The translations under genes were made by a program, and so were the position numbers. The notes beneath the pieces are model-generated. The model did no database searches. It saw only the letters and a program-made list of their open reading frames with translations, and was not told where the DNA came from. Below, piece by piece: positions 48,571 to 57,975 of a stretch of DNA of 64,000 bases. Within the stretch, counting starts at the first letter, position 1. Each line of letters begins with the position of its first letter. Source of the DNA: Pseudomonas sp. St316 (GTDB taxonomy: Bacteria; Pseudomonadota; Gammaproteobacteria; Pseudomonadales; Pseudomonadaceae); the NCBI RefSeq assembly GCF_018325905.1, contig NZ_AP021901.1:5922001-5986000 (forward strand), given 5' to 3'.

Positions 48571-49209
48571 TCAAAAAGTCCGCGCCAGCGCCAGCAAACG
48601 CTCCTCGGCTTCGGCGCAGGACAACGCAAAACTGCGCTCGGCCGACTCTTCGCCTTCTGCCGCCACCACCGTCACATCGGTGATTCCGATAAACCCAAGG
48701 ACGGTGCGCAACAGCGTGTCGGCGTGATTCATGCTTTCCAACTGGCCGCCAGGCCCGAAACCGAAATCACCACGACTGGTCACGATCAGCGCCTTCTTGC
48801 CCAACACCAGCGGCTCGTAGTTCGACACGCCATTATCCAGGCTGTGGTTGAACGTCAGCCCGATGCGCACGATCTGGTCGATCCAGGCCTTCACGCCGCT
48901 GGGCACGCTGAAGTTGTGCATGGGCGCGGAGATCACCAATCGGTCATGGGCTTGCAACTCCTCGACCAAGGCATCGCTCAGGGCCAGGTCCGCTTGCATG
49001 ATCAACGGTCGAGCCTGGGGTTCAGGGTAGAACGCCGCAGCGATGAACGCTTCGTTGACCGGCGCAATCACTGTCCGTCCGACTTCGCGACGGGTCAATC
49101 GGGATTGCGGATGGGCGGCCTGCCAAGCCGAAACAAAGCCCTCGGCCAAGCGCCGGGAATGAGAACGCTCGCCACGGGGACTGCCATGCACCACAAGAAT
49201 CTTGCTCAT
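48571..49209 (-). CDS. azoR: FMN-dependent NAD(P)H azoreductase/quinone reductase
   Basis: A 212-residue flavodoxin-fold enzyme (PF02525) that reduces azo dyes and quinones with NAD(P)H. Flavin-binding motifs are [16 protein letters not shown] at the N-terminus and [20 protein letters not shown]; a third, [12 protein letters not shown], is in the usual place. The gene is divergent from a LysR regulator 136 bp away, a common regulator-target arrangement. Confidence 0.85.
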   Translation of the reverse strand: MSKILVVHGSPRGERSHSRRLAEGFVSAWQAAHPQSRLTRREVGRTVIAPVNEAFIAAAFYPEPQARPLIMQADLALSDALVEELQAHDRLVISAPMHNFSVPSGVKAWIDQIVRIGLTFNHSLDNGVSNYEPLVLGKKALIVTSRGDFGFGPGGQLESMNHADTLLRTVLGFIGITDVTVVAAEGEESAERSFALSCAEAEERLLALARTF

Positions 49210-49345
49210 CTGAATTTCCTTTTATGCGGCTACAATCAACACTGCTTGTGCCTTGCAGCTTGAAGCTCGTAGCCGCTGGCAGACAAATGAGCGTTAGTTC
49301 ATCTGGATGAGTTAGTTTCATCCATCGCACTTCAGGAGATTCAGG

Positions 49346-50287
49346 ATGTTCGCCAACCTGCCACTCAACGCCCTGCGCGCCTTCGAGGCAGCAGCGCGGC
49401 TGCTCAGTTTCAAGGCGGCTGCAGCGGAGTTGTCGGTGACGCCGACGGCGGTCTCCCATCAGATTAGATCCCTGGAGACGTGGCTGGGGCTGGTGCTGTT
49501 CGAACGCCTGCCACGCCAGGTACGCCTCACCGACGGCGGGCAGCGCCTGTTCCACAGCCTGCACGGGGCATTGCTGGAGGTAGCGCAAAGCGTCGACACC
49601 CTGCGCCCGCAACGCAGCACCAGCCACCTGACACTGTCCACCACCGCCGCGTTTGCCGCCCTGTGGCTGGTGCCTCGCCTGGGACGCTTTTATGCGCGCC
49701 ACCCAAACATCAACGTGCGCCTGGATACCCATTGCGAGGTGATTGACCTGCACCAGGACGCCAGCGTCGACCTGGTGGTGCGCTATAGCCTGGATGCCTA
49801 CCCGAACCTGTACGGCATGTGCCTGTTTGATGAAAGTTTCGGGGTCTACGGCTCGCCTGAACAGGTGGCCCTGGCGGCCCGGCAGATGCCGACGCTGATC
49901 AGCGTGCATTGGCACAACGCCAAGCTCTACGCCCACGGTTGGGATGCCTGGTGCGCCCAGGCCGGGGAAACCTGGCTCACCCGGCAGCCGTGCATGCGCG
50001 AGTACGACGAGGAGCATTACGCCTTGCAAGCCGCGATTGCCGGACAAGGCCTGGTGCTGGCGAGCAATATCTTGGCTTCCGAAAGCATCGCCAGCGGCTT
50101 GCTGGTCGGCTACCGCCCAGACATCCAGGTCAATGGCGCCGGCTACAGTGCCCTGTGCGTGCCAGGCCGCGAACGCCATCCGCCGGTGCGGGCGTTCTTC
50201 CAGTGGCTAGGGGAGGAAGCGCGACTGTCCGGCTATGCGCTGAAAAACTCGGTAAAACTTTTTCAGGACCGTGTCACTCAGACTTAG
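49346..50287 (+). CDS. LysR-family regulator (GcvA-like)
   Basis: A 313-residue activator or repressor. Residues 1-65 are the winged helix-turn-helix (PLNALRAFEAAARLLSFKAA and LSVTPTAVSHQIRSLE), followed by the periplasmic-binding-type effector domain. The GcvA-type N-terminus is clear. It sits divergent to azoR, so it probably controls azoR and itself. The effector is unknown. ATG 49346 follows CAGGAG. Confidence 0.9.
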   Translation: MFANLPLNALRAFEAAARLLSFKAAAAELSVTPTAVSHQIRSLETWLGLVLFERLPRQVRLTDGGQRLFHSLHGALLEVAQSVDTLRPQRSTSHLTLSTTAAFAALWLVPRLGRFYARHPNINVRLDTHCEVIDLHQDASVDLVVRYSLDAYPNLYGMCLFDESFGVYGSPEQVALAARQMPTLISVHWHNAKLYAHGWDAWCAQAGETWLTRQPCMREYDEEHYALQAAIAGQGLVLASNILASESIASGLLVGYRPDIQVNGAGYSALCVPGRERHPPVRAFFQWLGEEARLSGYALKNSVKLFQDRVTQT

Positions 50288-50344
50288 AGCGATCGCGCCA
50301 TCAGAGCGTGACGCCCCCACCGGATCAGCCTCCAGGAGAACGAG

Positions 50345-50875
50345 ATGAGCGACATGCACTTATCCGATGTAACCACCCTGCGCGAACGTGCACGGCAGAA
50401 CGTGCAGAACGGTGCAGTGACCGAAGGCTACGGCGCCGATCGGCAGGAAGTTGTCCGCCTGCTCAACGAAGCGCTGGCCACCGAACTGGTCTGCGTGCTG
50501 CGCTACAAGCGCCACTACTTCATGGCCACCGGCCTCAAGGCCAGCATGGCGGCCAGCGAGTTCCTCGAGCACGCGAATCAGGAAGCCGAACACGCCGACA
50601 AACTCGCCGAGCGCATCGTCCAACTGGGCGGCGAGCCGGAGTTCAACCCCGACCTATTGACCCGCAATTCCCACGCCCAGTACGTGGCGGGCAACACCCT
50701 CAGGGAAATGGTGTACGAGGACCTGGTGGCCGAACGAATCGCCATCGACAGCTATCGGGAAATCATCCAGTACATCGGCGAAAAAGACCCGACCACCCGG
50801 CGCATCTTCGAAGACATCCTGGCCCAGGAAGAAGAGCATGCCGATGACATGGCCGATATTTTGGCCGACCTCTGA
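50345..50875 (+). CDS. Bacterioferritin-like protein
   Basis: A 176-residue four-helix ferritin-like protein that probably stores or detoxifies iron. Ferroxidase-type ligands are seen in LNEALATELVCVLRYKRHY, LEHANQEAEHADKLAERI, YEDLVAERIAIDSYREI and AQEEEHADDMADIL (Glu and ExxH motifs). By position it matches PA4880. ATG 50345 follows CAGGAGAACG. A 95-bp-unit REP array follows. Confidence 0.88.
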   Translation: MSDMHLSDVTTLRERARQNVQNGAVTEGYGADRQEVVRLLNEALATELVCVLRYKRHYFMATGLKASMAASEFLEHANQEAEHADKLAERIVQLGGEPEFNPDLLTRNSHAQYVAGNTLREMVYEDLVAERIAIDSYREIIQYIGEKDPTTRRIFEDILAQEEEHADDMADILADL

Positions 50876-50882
50876 TACCGTT

Positions 50883-51280
50883 ATCGCGAGCAAGCTCGCT
50901 CCCACATTTTGACCGCGTTCTCTCAGACACAACACGGTCCCCTGTGGGAGCGAGCTTGCTCGCGATAGGGCCAGTAGCCTCACCACAAGAATTGGCTCCC
51001 ACATTTCGACCGCACTTTCAGACACAGCGCGGTCCCCTGTGGGAGCGAGCTTGCTCGCGATGGGGTCAGTAGCTTCACTGCAAGAATTGGCTCCCACATT
51101 TCGACCGCACTTTCAGACACAGCGCGGTCCCCTGTGGGAGCGAGCTTGCTCGCGATAGGGCCAGTAGCCTCACCACAAGAATTGGCTCCCACATTTCGGC
51201 CGCACTTTCAGACACAGCGCGGTCCCCTGTGGGAGCGAGCCTGCTCGCGATGGGGCCAGTAGCCTCACTGCAAGAATTGG
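50883..51280. repeat. REP-containing tandem array, 95-bp unit, about four copies
   Basis: CCTGTGGGAGCGAGC recurs at 50941, 51036, 51131 and 51226, exactly 95 bp apart. Each unit holds a full REP (GAGCTTGCTCGCGAT), then CAGTAGC(C/T)TCAC, AAGAATTGGCTCCCACATTTCG and a CAGACACAGCGCGGTCC segment (quoted in parts). The first copy is preceded by an inverted REP at 50885-50907. The last unit runs up to the stop codon of the AsmA-like gene. No gene. Confidence 0.92.
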
Positions 51281-53356
51281 CTACCGGGTGGGCTTGACCG
51301 TCACCGGCGCCTTGCCCGCCTTCATCTGCTCCAGCAACGGCGCGCACTGGTTTGGCTCACCGCCGCTGGGCGCTACCAGCGCGAGCAAGCCGGCGGCCGG
51401 TGCAGCGATCACACCCAACGCCACCATCCCGGCGCCGCGCAGCATCAGCGGCACTGCCTTGACCCCGGCGGCGGGCTTGGCGAACGGGCCCCGGACGTAC
51501 AACGGCGAGCGCAGGGAAATCAGGCGCCAGCCCTTGGACTCGGGGGTGACAGTCAGGTCCAACTGTTCATTCGCCATGTTCGCCGTGCCGTCGATGTAGA
51601 TGATCGCGTTCTCAGTGTCGAACACGAACAGGCGCGTGGTCGCCAGGCCCGTCTTGATGTCGAAGTCAGCCGCCGCACAGTTGATCTTCACTTCTTTGTC
51701 ACCAAAGATTTTCCCCACCACGTAGTTGCCGACGTTCAGCCCCGCCAGCTCCATCAGCTCACGACTGATGGCGCCATCGTTGATCAGCATTTTCAGTGTG
51801 CCGTTGGAAGTGCCCAGCAACGCCGCCACCGAATTGCCGCGCCCGGTGATGTCGGCATCGCCGTTCAGTTCGCCGAAGCTGGTTTTCATCGGTTCAAAAC
51901 CGGGGAACAGCTGCTTGAGTTTGAAACCGCGCGCCGTCAGCTTCGCCTGGCCCTCAAGGGGCTGGGTATGGCCGTTGAGGCGAATCTGCGCATCGAGGCG
52001 GCCACCGGCCACGCCAAAGCGCAGGGGCTCCAGGCTCAATTGCCCATCGTTGAGCACCAGATGGGTGTAAAGGTCGGTGAACGGCAACTGCTCGCTATGG
52101 ACGATGCGTTTGCCGGTGAACTCCACATCGGCGTCCATCACGCTCCAACGCTCGGTGCGAAACGCTTCCACGGGCAAGACCTTGCCCGTCGGCTGCTTGC
52201 TGGCGCCGCCCCGGGCTTTTTGCTCGGTATTGGAGTCGGCACCGATCAGCGGCGCCAGGTCGCTGAACAGCAGTTGATTGGAGACCAGCGCGCCACTGAG
52301 TTTTGGCCGGGGCTGGCTGGCGAGATAGGCCAGGTCGCCATGGATATCGCTGTCGCCGATCTTGCCGTTGAACGCCTCATAGCGAAACAGCGCCCCACCC
52401 GGCTCATGCAGCTTGGCAATCAAGCGGCCATCGGTGGCATAAGGCGGTGAATCCGGCAGGGTCACGCCGGTCAGCGGGTAGAGATGGGCGAGGCTGTTGC
52501 CGGCCAGTTTCAGGCGCAAGTCCAGGGCCCCGAGGTTCAGCGGGTCGGTGAGGGTGCCGGCCAGTTCGATGCGGGTCTCGGCGATCTTCGCCTGGGCCTG
52601 GAGCGGAAAGGGTCGGGACGCATCCTGCAATGCCAGCAAGCCGCCGACCTTACCCGAGCCGGTCAGACTTTGTCCGTGATACTGCCCGTTGACCTTGAAG
52701 GCGAACGCGTAGTCCTGCGGTGTCGTGCCCTGGTCCAGGGCTTTTTTCGCAGCCTTGTCACCGACGATATCGCTGAACGGGATGGGTTTGCCCAGAGGGT
52801 CGATCAACAGGTCGAGGCGGGTCTTGAGCGTTTGGTCGTCAAGGGTGACGTGGCCTTTGTCGAAGCCGATCGCACCGATGTCCACCGCCCAGCTGGACGG
52901 CTCGGCGTCCGGGTCTTTCGGGTCGAACTGGAAGGTCCAGTTGGCGCGCCCGTCGGCCAGGCGTTGCAGGTTGGCATCAGGCTCCGTCAGGTCAATGCGC
53001 GGAATCGCCACCCGCCGGGCCAGCAGCGCCAAGGGCGAAATACGCAACTCAACACGCTTGAGCGTGACCATTTGCGGGGTTTTCGACCAGTCCGGGTTAC
53101 CCAGGCTCACATCCTCGGCCACCACATGGGGCCAAGGCAACCAGGCTCGCCAGCCCCCTTCCTCTGGCTCACGCTGCCAGGCCACCGCCAGGTTGCCATT
53201 GATGGCAAAGGGGCGGTGCAACTCCTCGGAAACCTTGGCATTGAGCGTGGGCTTGATGCGGTTCCAGTCGAAGAAGGCGATGACCAGGACCAGCACGGCC
53301 AGCAGGACAACAAGGCTGGCAAAGCTCCAGGCGAGGATTTTCGAGGTGCGCGTCAT
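51281..53356 (-). CDS. AsmA-family envelope protein
   Basis: A 691-residue protein with an N-terminal transmembrane anchor (ILAWSFASLVVLLAVLVLVI, residues 6-27) and a large periplasmic AsmA-type domain rich in beta strands; typical pieces are NGNLAVAWQREPEEGG, VSLGNPDWSKTPQMVTLKRV and GRGNSVAALLGTSNGTLKMLINDG in the C-terminal AsmA core. AsmA-like proteins are thought to act in outer-membrane lipid transport. The frame opens at 53461, but ATG 53356 follows CAGGAG and starts directly before the anchor. Confidence 0.88.
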   Translation of the reverse strand: MTRTSKILAWSFASLVVLLAVLVLVIAFFDWNRIKPTLNAKVSEELHRPFAINGNLAVAWQREPEEGGWRAWLPWPHVVAEDVSLGNPDWSKTPQMVTLKRVELRISPLALLARRVAIPRIDLTEPDANLQRLADGRANWTFQFDPKDPDAEPSSWAVDIGAIGFDKGHVTLDDQTLKTRLDLLIDPLGKPIPFSDIVGDKAAKKALDQGTTPQDYAFAFKVNGQYHGQSLTGSGKVGGLLALQDASRPFPLQAQAKIAETRIELAGTLTDPLNLGALDLRLKLAGNSLAHLYPLTGVTLPDSPPYATDGRLIAKLHEPGGALFRYEAFNGKIGDSDIHGDLAYLASQPRPKLSGALVSNQLLFSDLAPLIGADSNTEQKARGGASKQPTGKVLPVEAFRTERWSVMDADVEFTGKRIVHSEQLPFTDLYTHLVLNDGQLSLEPLRFGVAGGRLDAQIRLNGHTQPLEGQAKLTARGFKLKQLFPGFEPMKTSFGELNGDADITGRGNSVAALLGTSNGTLKMLINDGAISRELMELAGLNVGNYVVGKIFGDKEVKINCAAADFDIKTGLATTRLFVFDTENAIIYIDGTANMANEQLDLTVTPESKGWRLISLRSPLYVRGPFAKPAAGVKAVPLMLRGAGMVALGVIAAPAAGLLALVAPSGGEPNQCAPLLEQMKAGKAPVTVKPTR

Positions 53357-53733
53357 GCACAAAACTCCTGATGAACAAATCAGCGTGCGCAACTGCGACG
53401 CCTTGGAAACACGAACCAGCAGTCGGCACGTTATGAAGGGTTGGACTGGTAGAACGACCAACAGGTGCCGATGAACGGTACAAAAAAACGCAACAATCCT
53501 GACCGATCAGCCAACAAACTGTTACCGCACCCGCACTTTTGCGAGGCGTCGATGGGTACAAAATACCCACCGCAGTGCAAATCCGCACCTCGGAAAGGCC
53601 CGTTCTAGAGCCTTCGCCCCGAACAATCAATTCCGTTGATTATTACCATTGCGTTTATGAACTTTTATATCGACTTATCGAGAGTAGCATTGCCCACGTA
53701 CCCACTTTATCGCCCTCCTGAGGAGCAACGATC
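53357..53733. other. 377-bp divergent control region with two palindromes
   Basis: Upstream of the AsmA-like gene (minus) and the repeat protein gene (plus). GGGTA (53554-53558) and TACCC (53564-53568) form an inverted repeat spaced by CAAAA. AATCAA/TTGATT form a second one at 53625-53641. Either could be an operator. AT-rich sequence with TTTTATAT lies near 53662-53669. No gene seen. Confidence 0.5.
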
Positions 53734-54225
53734 ATGAAACGCCAATTACTGATGAGCCTTTCCCTTTCACTGCTGGCCTCGACTGCCTTTGCATTGCCAG
53801 CTTCCGAACAAGCCACGCCCCAAGTCAAGGACAGCCACTCTGTCTACAGCCAAACGGTTGCCGAGGGCGGTCGCGATCGTCTGGAAGAAAAAGGCCTGGC
53901 CGAGGACGGTTATGACCGTACCAAGCAGGGCGACACCGTGGCAGCTGACGGTTCCGACCGCACTCCTGGCCAGACCCTCGCCGCTGACGGTTCCGACCGC
54001 ACCCCTGGCCAGACCCTCGCCGCTGACGGTTCCGACCGCACCCCTGGCCAGACCCTCGCCGCTGACGGTTCCGACCGCACCCCTGGCCAGACCCTCGCCG
54101 CTGACGGTTCCGACCGCACTCCTGGCCAGACCCTCGCCGCTGACGGTTCCGACCGCACTCCTGGCCAGACCCTCGCCGAAGGCGGTGGTGATCGCACGAT
54201 CGAACGCAACGGCACAGTGAGCTGA
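53734..54225 (+). CDS. Small exported protein with six 13-residue tandem repeats
   Basis: A 163-residue protein. A signal peptide (SLLASTAFA/LP, about 21 residues) is followed by a linker containing AEGGRDRLEEKGLAEDGYDRT, then six near-perfect repeats of AADGSDRTPGQTL encoded by a 39-bp unit, then AEGGGDRTIERNGTVS. The linker and tail have diverged versions of the repeat (x-D/E-G-G/Y-x-D-R). Asp-Gly-rich repeats suggest a disordered or Ca2+-binding secreted protein. Start ATG 53734 follows GAGGAGC. A strong terminator follows. I do not recognise the family. Confidence 0.82.
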   Translation: MKRQLLMSLSLSLLASTAFALPASEQATPQVKDSHSVYSQTVAEGGRDRLEEKGLAEDGYDRTKQGDTVAADGSDRTPGQTLAADGSDRTPGQTLAADGSDRTPGQTLAADGSDRTPGQTLAADGSDRTPGQTLAADGSDRTPGQTLAEGGGDRTIERNGTVS

Positions 54226-54244
54226 GCCCATGGTGGCCTCAAAA

Positions 54245-54273
54245 AAAGCCCGATTCCTGCAATCGGGCTTTTG
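54245..54273 (+). terminator. Rho-independent terminator after the repeat protein gene
   Basis: AAAGCCCGATT (54245-54255) and AATCGGGCTTT (54261-54271) form an 11-bp stem followed by TTGACTTTT. An A run precedes it, so it may work in both directions. Confidence 0.88.
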
Positions 54274-54381
54274 ACTTTTCAAGCCTTTCGTTTTCCCGCC
54301 CGACCCCTCTCTACCGTTCGACGTCGGCAAAGCCGATTTGCTAAAGTGCGTCGCTCCCGTGAATCAGAAGCCAGCCTTGCA

Positions 54382-55014
54382 ATGCTGCCCCGCGCCGAAC
54401 AGAAACAACAGACCCGAATTGCCCTGATGGACGCAGCCCGCCATTTGATGGAGTGCGGCCGGGGGTTCGGCAGCCTGAGCCTGCGGGAAGTCGCCAAGAC
54501 GGCAGGCATCGTGCCCACCGGGTTCTACCGGCACTTCGACGACATGGATCAACTGGGCCTGGCACTGGTCTGTGAAGTCGGCCAGACCTTCCGCGAAACC
54601 ATCCGCCTGGTACGCCACAACGAATTCGTCATGGGCGGCATTATCGATGCCTCGGTGCGGATCTTTCTCGATGTGGTGCAGGCCAACCGATCGCAGTTCC
54701 TGTTCCTGGCCCGCGAGCAATACGGCGGCTCCCTGCCGGTGCGCCAGGCCATCGCCCAACTGCGCGAAGACATCAGCTCGGACCTGGCAGCCGACCTGGC
54801 CTTGATGCCCAAGTTGCAGCACCTGGACCTGGCCGCCCTGGGTGTGATGGCCGACCTCATCGTCAAGAGCGTATTCGCCACCCTGCCGGACATCATCGAC
54901 CCACCCGCCCAAGCCCTCCCCGAACACCTCACGCCCCAGGCGAAGATTACCCAGCAACTGCGGTTCATCTTTATTGGCCTCAAGCATTGGCAAGGGCTGG
55001 GTAGCACCGAATAA
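54382..55014 (+). CDS. desT: DesT-like TetR-family regulator of fatty-acid desaturation
   Basis: A 210-residue TetR/FabR-type repressor. The HTH is in SLSLREVAKTAGIVPTGFYRHFDDMDQLGLALV (residues about 33-66, quoted in part as SLREVAKTAGIVPTGFYRHF). DesT senses unsaturated/saturated acyl-CoA ratios and controls desCB and fabAB in P. aeruginosa. The name rests on similarity to DesT and position next to ureE (as PA4890-PA4891). The frame opens at 54271, but ATG 54382 lies after the terminator and gives the expected start MLPRAEQKQQTR. No desB/desC genes are adjacent here. Confidence 0.75.
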   Translation: MLPRAEQKQQTRIALMDAARHLMECGRGFGSLSLREVAKTAGIVPTGFYRHFDDMDQLGLALVCEVGQTFRETIRLVRHNEFVMGGIIDASVRIFLDVVQANRSQFLFLAREQYGGSLPVRQAIAQLREDISSDLAADLALMPKLQHLDLAALGVMADLIVKSVFATLPDIIDPPAQALPEHLTPQAKITQQLRFIFIGLKHWQGLGSTE

Positions 55015-55206
55015 CCCTGGTGCCCCCTTGCTCCCACAGGTTGTTTTTGCACCGGCATCAAAATAGTGCGCGACATCTCATCGCGCACCAACATGACACG
55101 CAATCCGCCCTATTCTGAAACGCCATCCCAGCTATTTCCTACATCTCTTTCGGTTGGCAAGCCCCTTGCTCTAAACACAGCACTGTTCATTGCTGGAAGC
55201 ACTCCG

Positions 55207-55707
55207 ATGTTGGTGATTCATCGCAGAATCGACACTCAACCGCGCTGGGACGCCGAGCTGCACCTGACCTTTGACGCCCGCAGCAAAAGCCGCCTGCGCT
55301 GTTTCAGTGCCGAGGGTGAAGACGTGGGATTGTTCCTGGAGCGAGGCCAGCCGCCGCTGTACGACGGTGAATGCCTGCAAGCTGAAGACGGGCGCATCGT
55401 GCGCGTTTGCGCCCGCGCCGAACAACTGCTGCATGTCACCTGCGCCAACGCGTTCGAGCTGACCCGCGCCGCCTATCACCTGGGCAATCGCCATGTTGCC
55501 CTGCAAGTGGGCGATGGCTGGTTGCGCCTGCTGGACGACTACGTGCTCAAGGCGATGCTCGAACAACTGGGCGCCCGCGTCGAACCCATCGAAGCCCCGT
55601 TCCAGCCGGAACACGGTGCCTATGGCGGCGGTCACCATCACTCCCGGCACGGCGACGAAGATTTCAACTACGCGCCGCGCCTGCATCAGTTTGGCGTGCG
55701 CACATGA
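55207..55707 (+). CDS. ureE: UreE, urease nickel metallochaperone
   Basis: A 166-residue nickel-binding accessory protein that passes Ni2+ to the UreG complex. It has LTFDARSKSRLRCFSAEGED, ANAFELTRAAYHLGNRHV with the dimer-interface His and a His-rich tail GGGHHHSRHGDED that binds extra nickel. The frame opens at 55066, but ATG 55207 is the family start (MLVIHRR). Its stop overlaps ureF by 4 bp. Confidence 0.95.
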   Translation: MLVIHRRIDTQPRWDAELHLTFDARSKSRLRCFSAEGEDVGLFLERGQPPLYDGECLQAEDGRIVRVCARAEQLLHVTCANAFELTRAAYHLGNRHVALQVGDGWLRLLDDYVLKAMLEQLGARVEPIEAPFQPEHGAYGGGHHHSRHGDEDFNYAPRLHQFGVRT

Positions 55708-56378
55708 ACCCGGCCTGGGCGCTGCTGCGTCTGGCCAGCCCGCAGTTGCCGATTGGTGGCTACAGCTATTCCCAGGGGCTGGAGATGGCGGTGGACAACG
55801 GCCAGGTGAAGAGTCCCGACGACGCCCGTCGCTGGATCAGCGATCAACTGCTGCTGAACCTGGCGCGTTTCGAAGCGCCCTTGCTGCTGGCTCACTGCAG
55901 CGCAGCCGCCGCTGACGATTGGGATGCCCTGCTGCTGCATTGCCAAGCGCACCGCGCCAGCCGGGAAACCCGCGAGCTGTATCAGGAGAGCCGGCAGATG
56001 GGCTACTCATTGCAGCAACTGCTCGCCGGTCTGCCAGAACTCGACCTTGCCGCCCGGGACTTTCTCCAACAGCGCAGCGAGCCGCACCTGGCGCTGTGCT
56101 GGGCCATGGCAGCGCGCGCCTGGCACATCGCGCCCCAGGACGCCCTCGCCGCCTGGCTGTGGAGCTGGCTGGAAAACCAACTGGCGGTGCTGATGAAAAC
56201 CCTGCCCCTGGGCCAGCAAGCCGCCCAGCGCCTGACCAGCGAACTGCTGCCGCTGCTGCAACAAGCCCAGCACGAGGCCTCGAACATTGATCCTGACCAT
56301 TACGGCAGCGCCGCATTTGGCCTGTCCCTGGCGTGCATGGCCCATGAGCGCCAGTACAGCCGTCTGTTCCGTTCCTAG
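55704..56378 (+). CDS. ureF: UreF, urease accessory protein
   Basis: A 224-residue all-helical protein that joins UreD and UreG on apo-urease. It carries the N-terminal LRLASPQLPIGGYSYSQGLE signature, then the AGLPELDLAARDFL and NIDPDHYGSAAFGLSLACMA segments. ATG 55704 overlaps the ureE stop (ATGA). It is 9 bp before ureG. Confidence 0.96.
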   Translation: MNPAWALLRLASPQLPIGGYSYSQGLEMAVDNGQVKSPDDARRWISDQLLLNLARFEAPLLLAHCSAAAADDWDALLLHCQAHRASRETRELYQESRQMGYSLQQLLAGLPELDLAARDFLQQRSEPHLALCWAMAARAWHIAPQDALAAWLWSWLENQLAVLMKTLPLGQQAAQRLTSELLPLLQQAQHEASNIDPDHYGSAAFGLSLACMAHERQYSRLFRS

Positions 56379-56387
56379 GAGACACTC

Positions 56388-57002
<615 letters not shown>

Positions 57003-57033
57003 TCTTTCCGACTGACCACAAGGAAGCTTATCC

Positions 57034-57606
57034 ATGACCTTCAAACGCATCCTCGGGGCCCTTGCCCTGCTGCTGACCCCAGCCTTGGCCTTTGCCCATC
57101 CCGGCCATGACGACAATGGCTTGATCGCCGGCCTCGGCCACCCCATCGGTGGACTCGACCATTTGCTGGCGATGTTGGCGGTCGGTTTGTGGGCCGCACA
57201 ACAACAAGGTGCCGCGCGCTGGGCACTGCCATGCACCTTCGTCGGCACAATGCTGCTCGGCGGCCTGCTGGGCTTTGAAGGCCTGGACCTGCCGGCACTG
57301 GAAGGCGCGATTGCCGCCTCGGTGCTCGCCCTGGGCCTGGCGGTGGCACTGGCGGTGCGTCCGCCGTTGAGCCTGGCGGTCGGTGCAACCGCACTGTTTG
57401 CGCTGTTCCATGGTGTGGCCCATGGCTTGGAACTGCCGGACATGTCGAGCCCGTGGGCCTATGCGGCGGGATTCGTCGCAGCGACAGCGGCGCTGCATGG
57501 TGCCGGGTTTGCCCTGGTGCGGGTGTTGCCGCGAGTGGCAGCGCCATTGGTTCGATTGGCCGGGGCAGCTTCGGCGGCGGCAGGGGTTTGGTTGCTGGCG
57601 GGCTGA
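57034..57606 (+). CDS. ureJ: UreJ/HupE-family nickel permease
   Basis: A 190-residue membrane protein with a cleavable-looking N-terminal segment (ALLLTPALAFA/HP) and six hydrophobic segments. The HPGHDDNGLIAGLGHPIGGLDH run (quoted in part: HPIGGLDHLLAM) and FALFHGVAHGLELP are the His-rich metal sites of the family. It lies 31 bp after ureG and probably brings nickel in for urease. Confidence 0.93.
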   Translation: MTFKRILGALALLLTPALAFAHPGHDDNGLIAGLGHPIGGLDHLLAMLAVGLWAAQQQGAARWALPCTFVGTMLLGGLLGFEGLDLPALEGAIAASVLALGLAVALAVRPPLSLAVGATALFALFHGVAHGLELPDMSSPWAYAAGFVAATAALHGAGFALVRVLPRVAAPLVRLAGAASAAAGVWLLAG

Positions 57607-57628
57607 CTTTTCAGCGCCTGCCGGGCCG

Positions 57629-57895
57629 CTATCGCGAGCAAGCTCGCTCCCACAGTTTGATCGCGTATACCGCCCCCTGTGGGAGCAAGCCTGCTTCCAC
57701 ACTTTGATCGGGTAAACCGGCCCCCGTGGGAGCCAGCCTGCTTCCACACTTTGATCGGGTACACCGGCCCCTGTGGGAGCCAGCCTGCTTCCACACTTTG
57801 ATCGGGTACACCGGCCCCCGTGGGATCCAGCCTGCTTCCACACCTTGATCGCATACACCGGCCCCTGTGGGAGCGAGCTTGCTCGCGATGACGGA
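57629..57895. repeat. REP-derived tandem array, 47-bp unit, about four copies
   Basis: GTGGG recurs at 57679, 57726, 57773, 57820 and 57867, each 47 bp apart. The unit contains AGCCTGCTTCCACACTTTGATCG and TACACCGGCCCC (quoted in parts). Ordinary REPs flank the array: inverted at 57632-57652 (GCGAGCAAGCTCGCTCCCAC) and direct at 57867-57890. The 369-bp gap has no gene. Confidence 0.9.
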
Positions 57896-57975
57896 CTTGC
57901 AGGCGCCATCTCTCTGGAGTCGGTCACTCTGCTACCATGTCGCGCAATCGCCCCCAGCCGTGACGACGTCCGCCA

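Noticed and set aside
53767..54330. Antisense frame with Gly-Glu-Gly-Leu-Ala-Arg repeats opposite the repeat protein
   Set aside because: Any frame of a 39-bp repeat gives a repetitive peptide. Only the plus-strand frame has a ribosome site, signal peptide and terminator.
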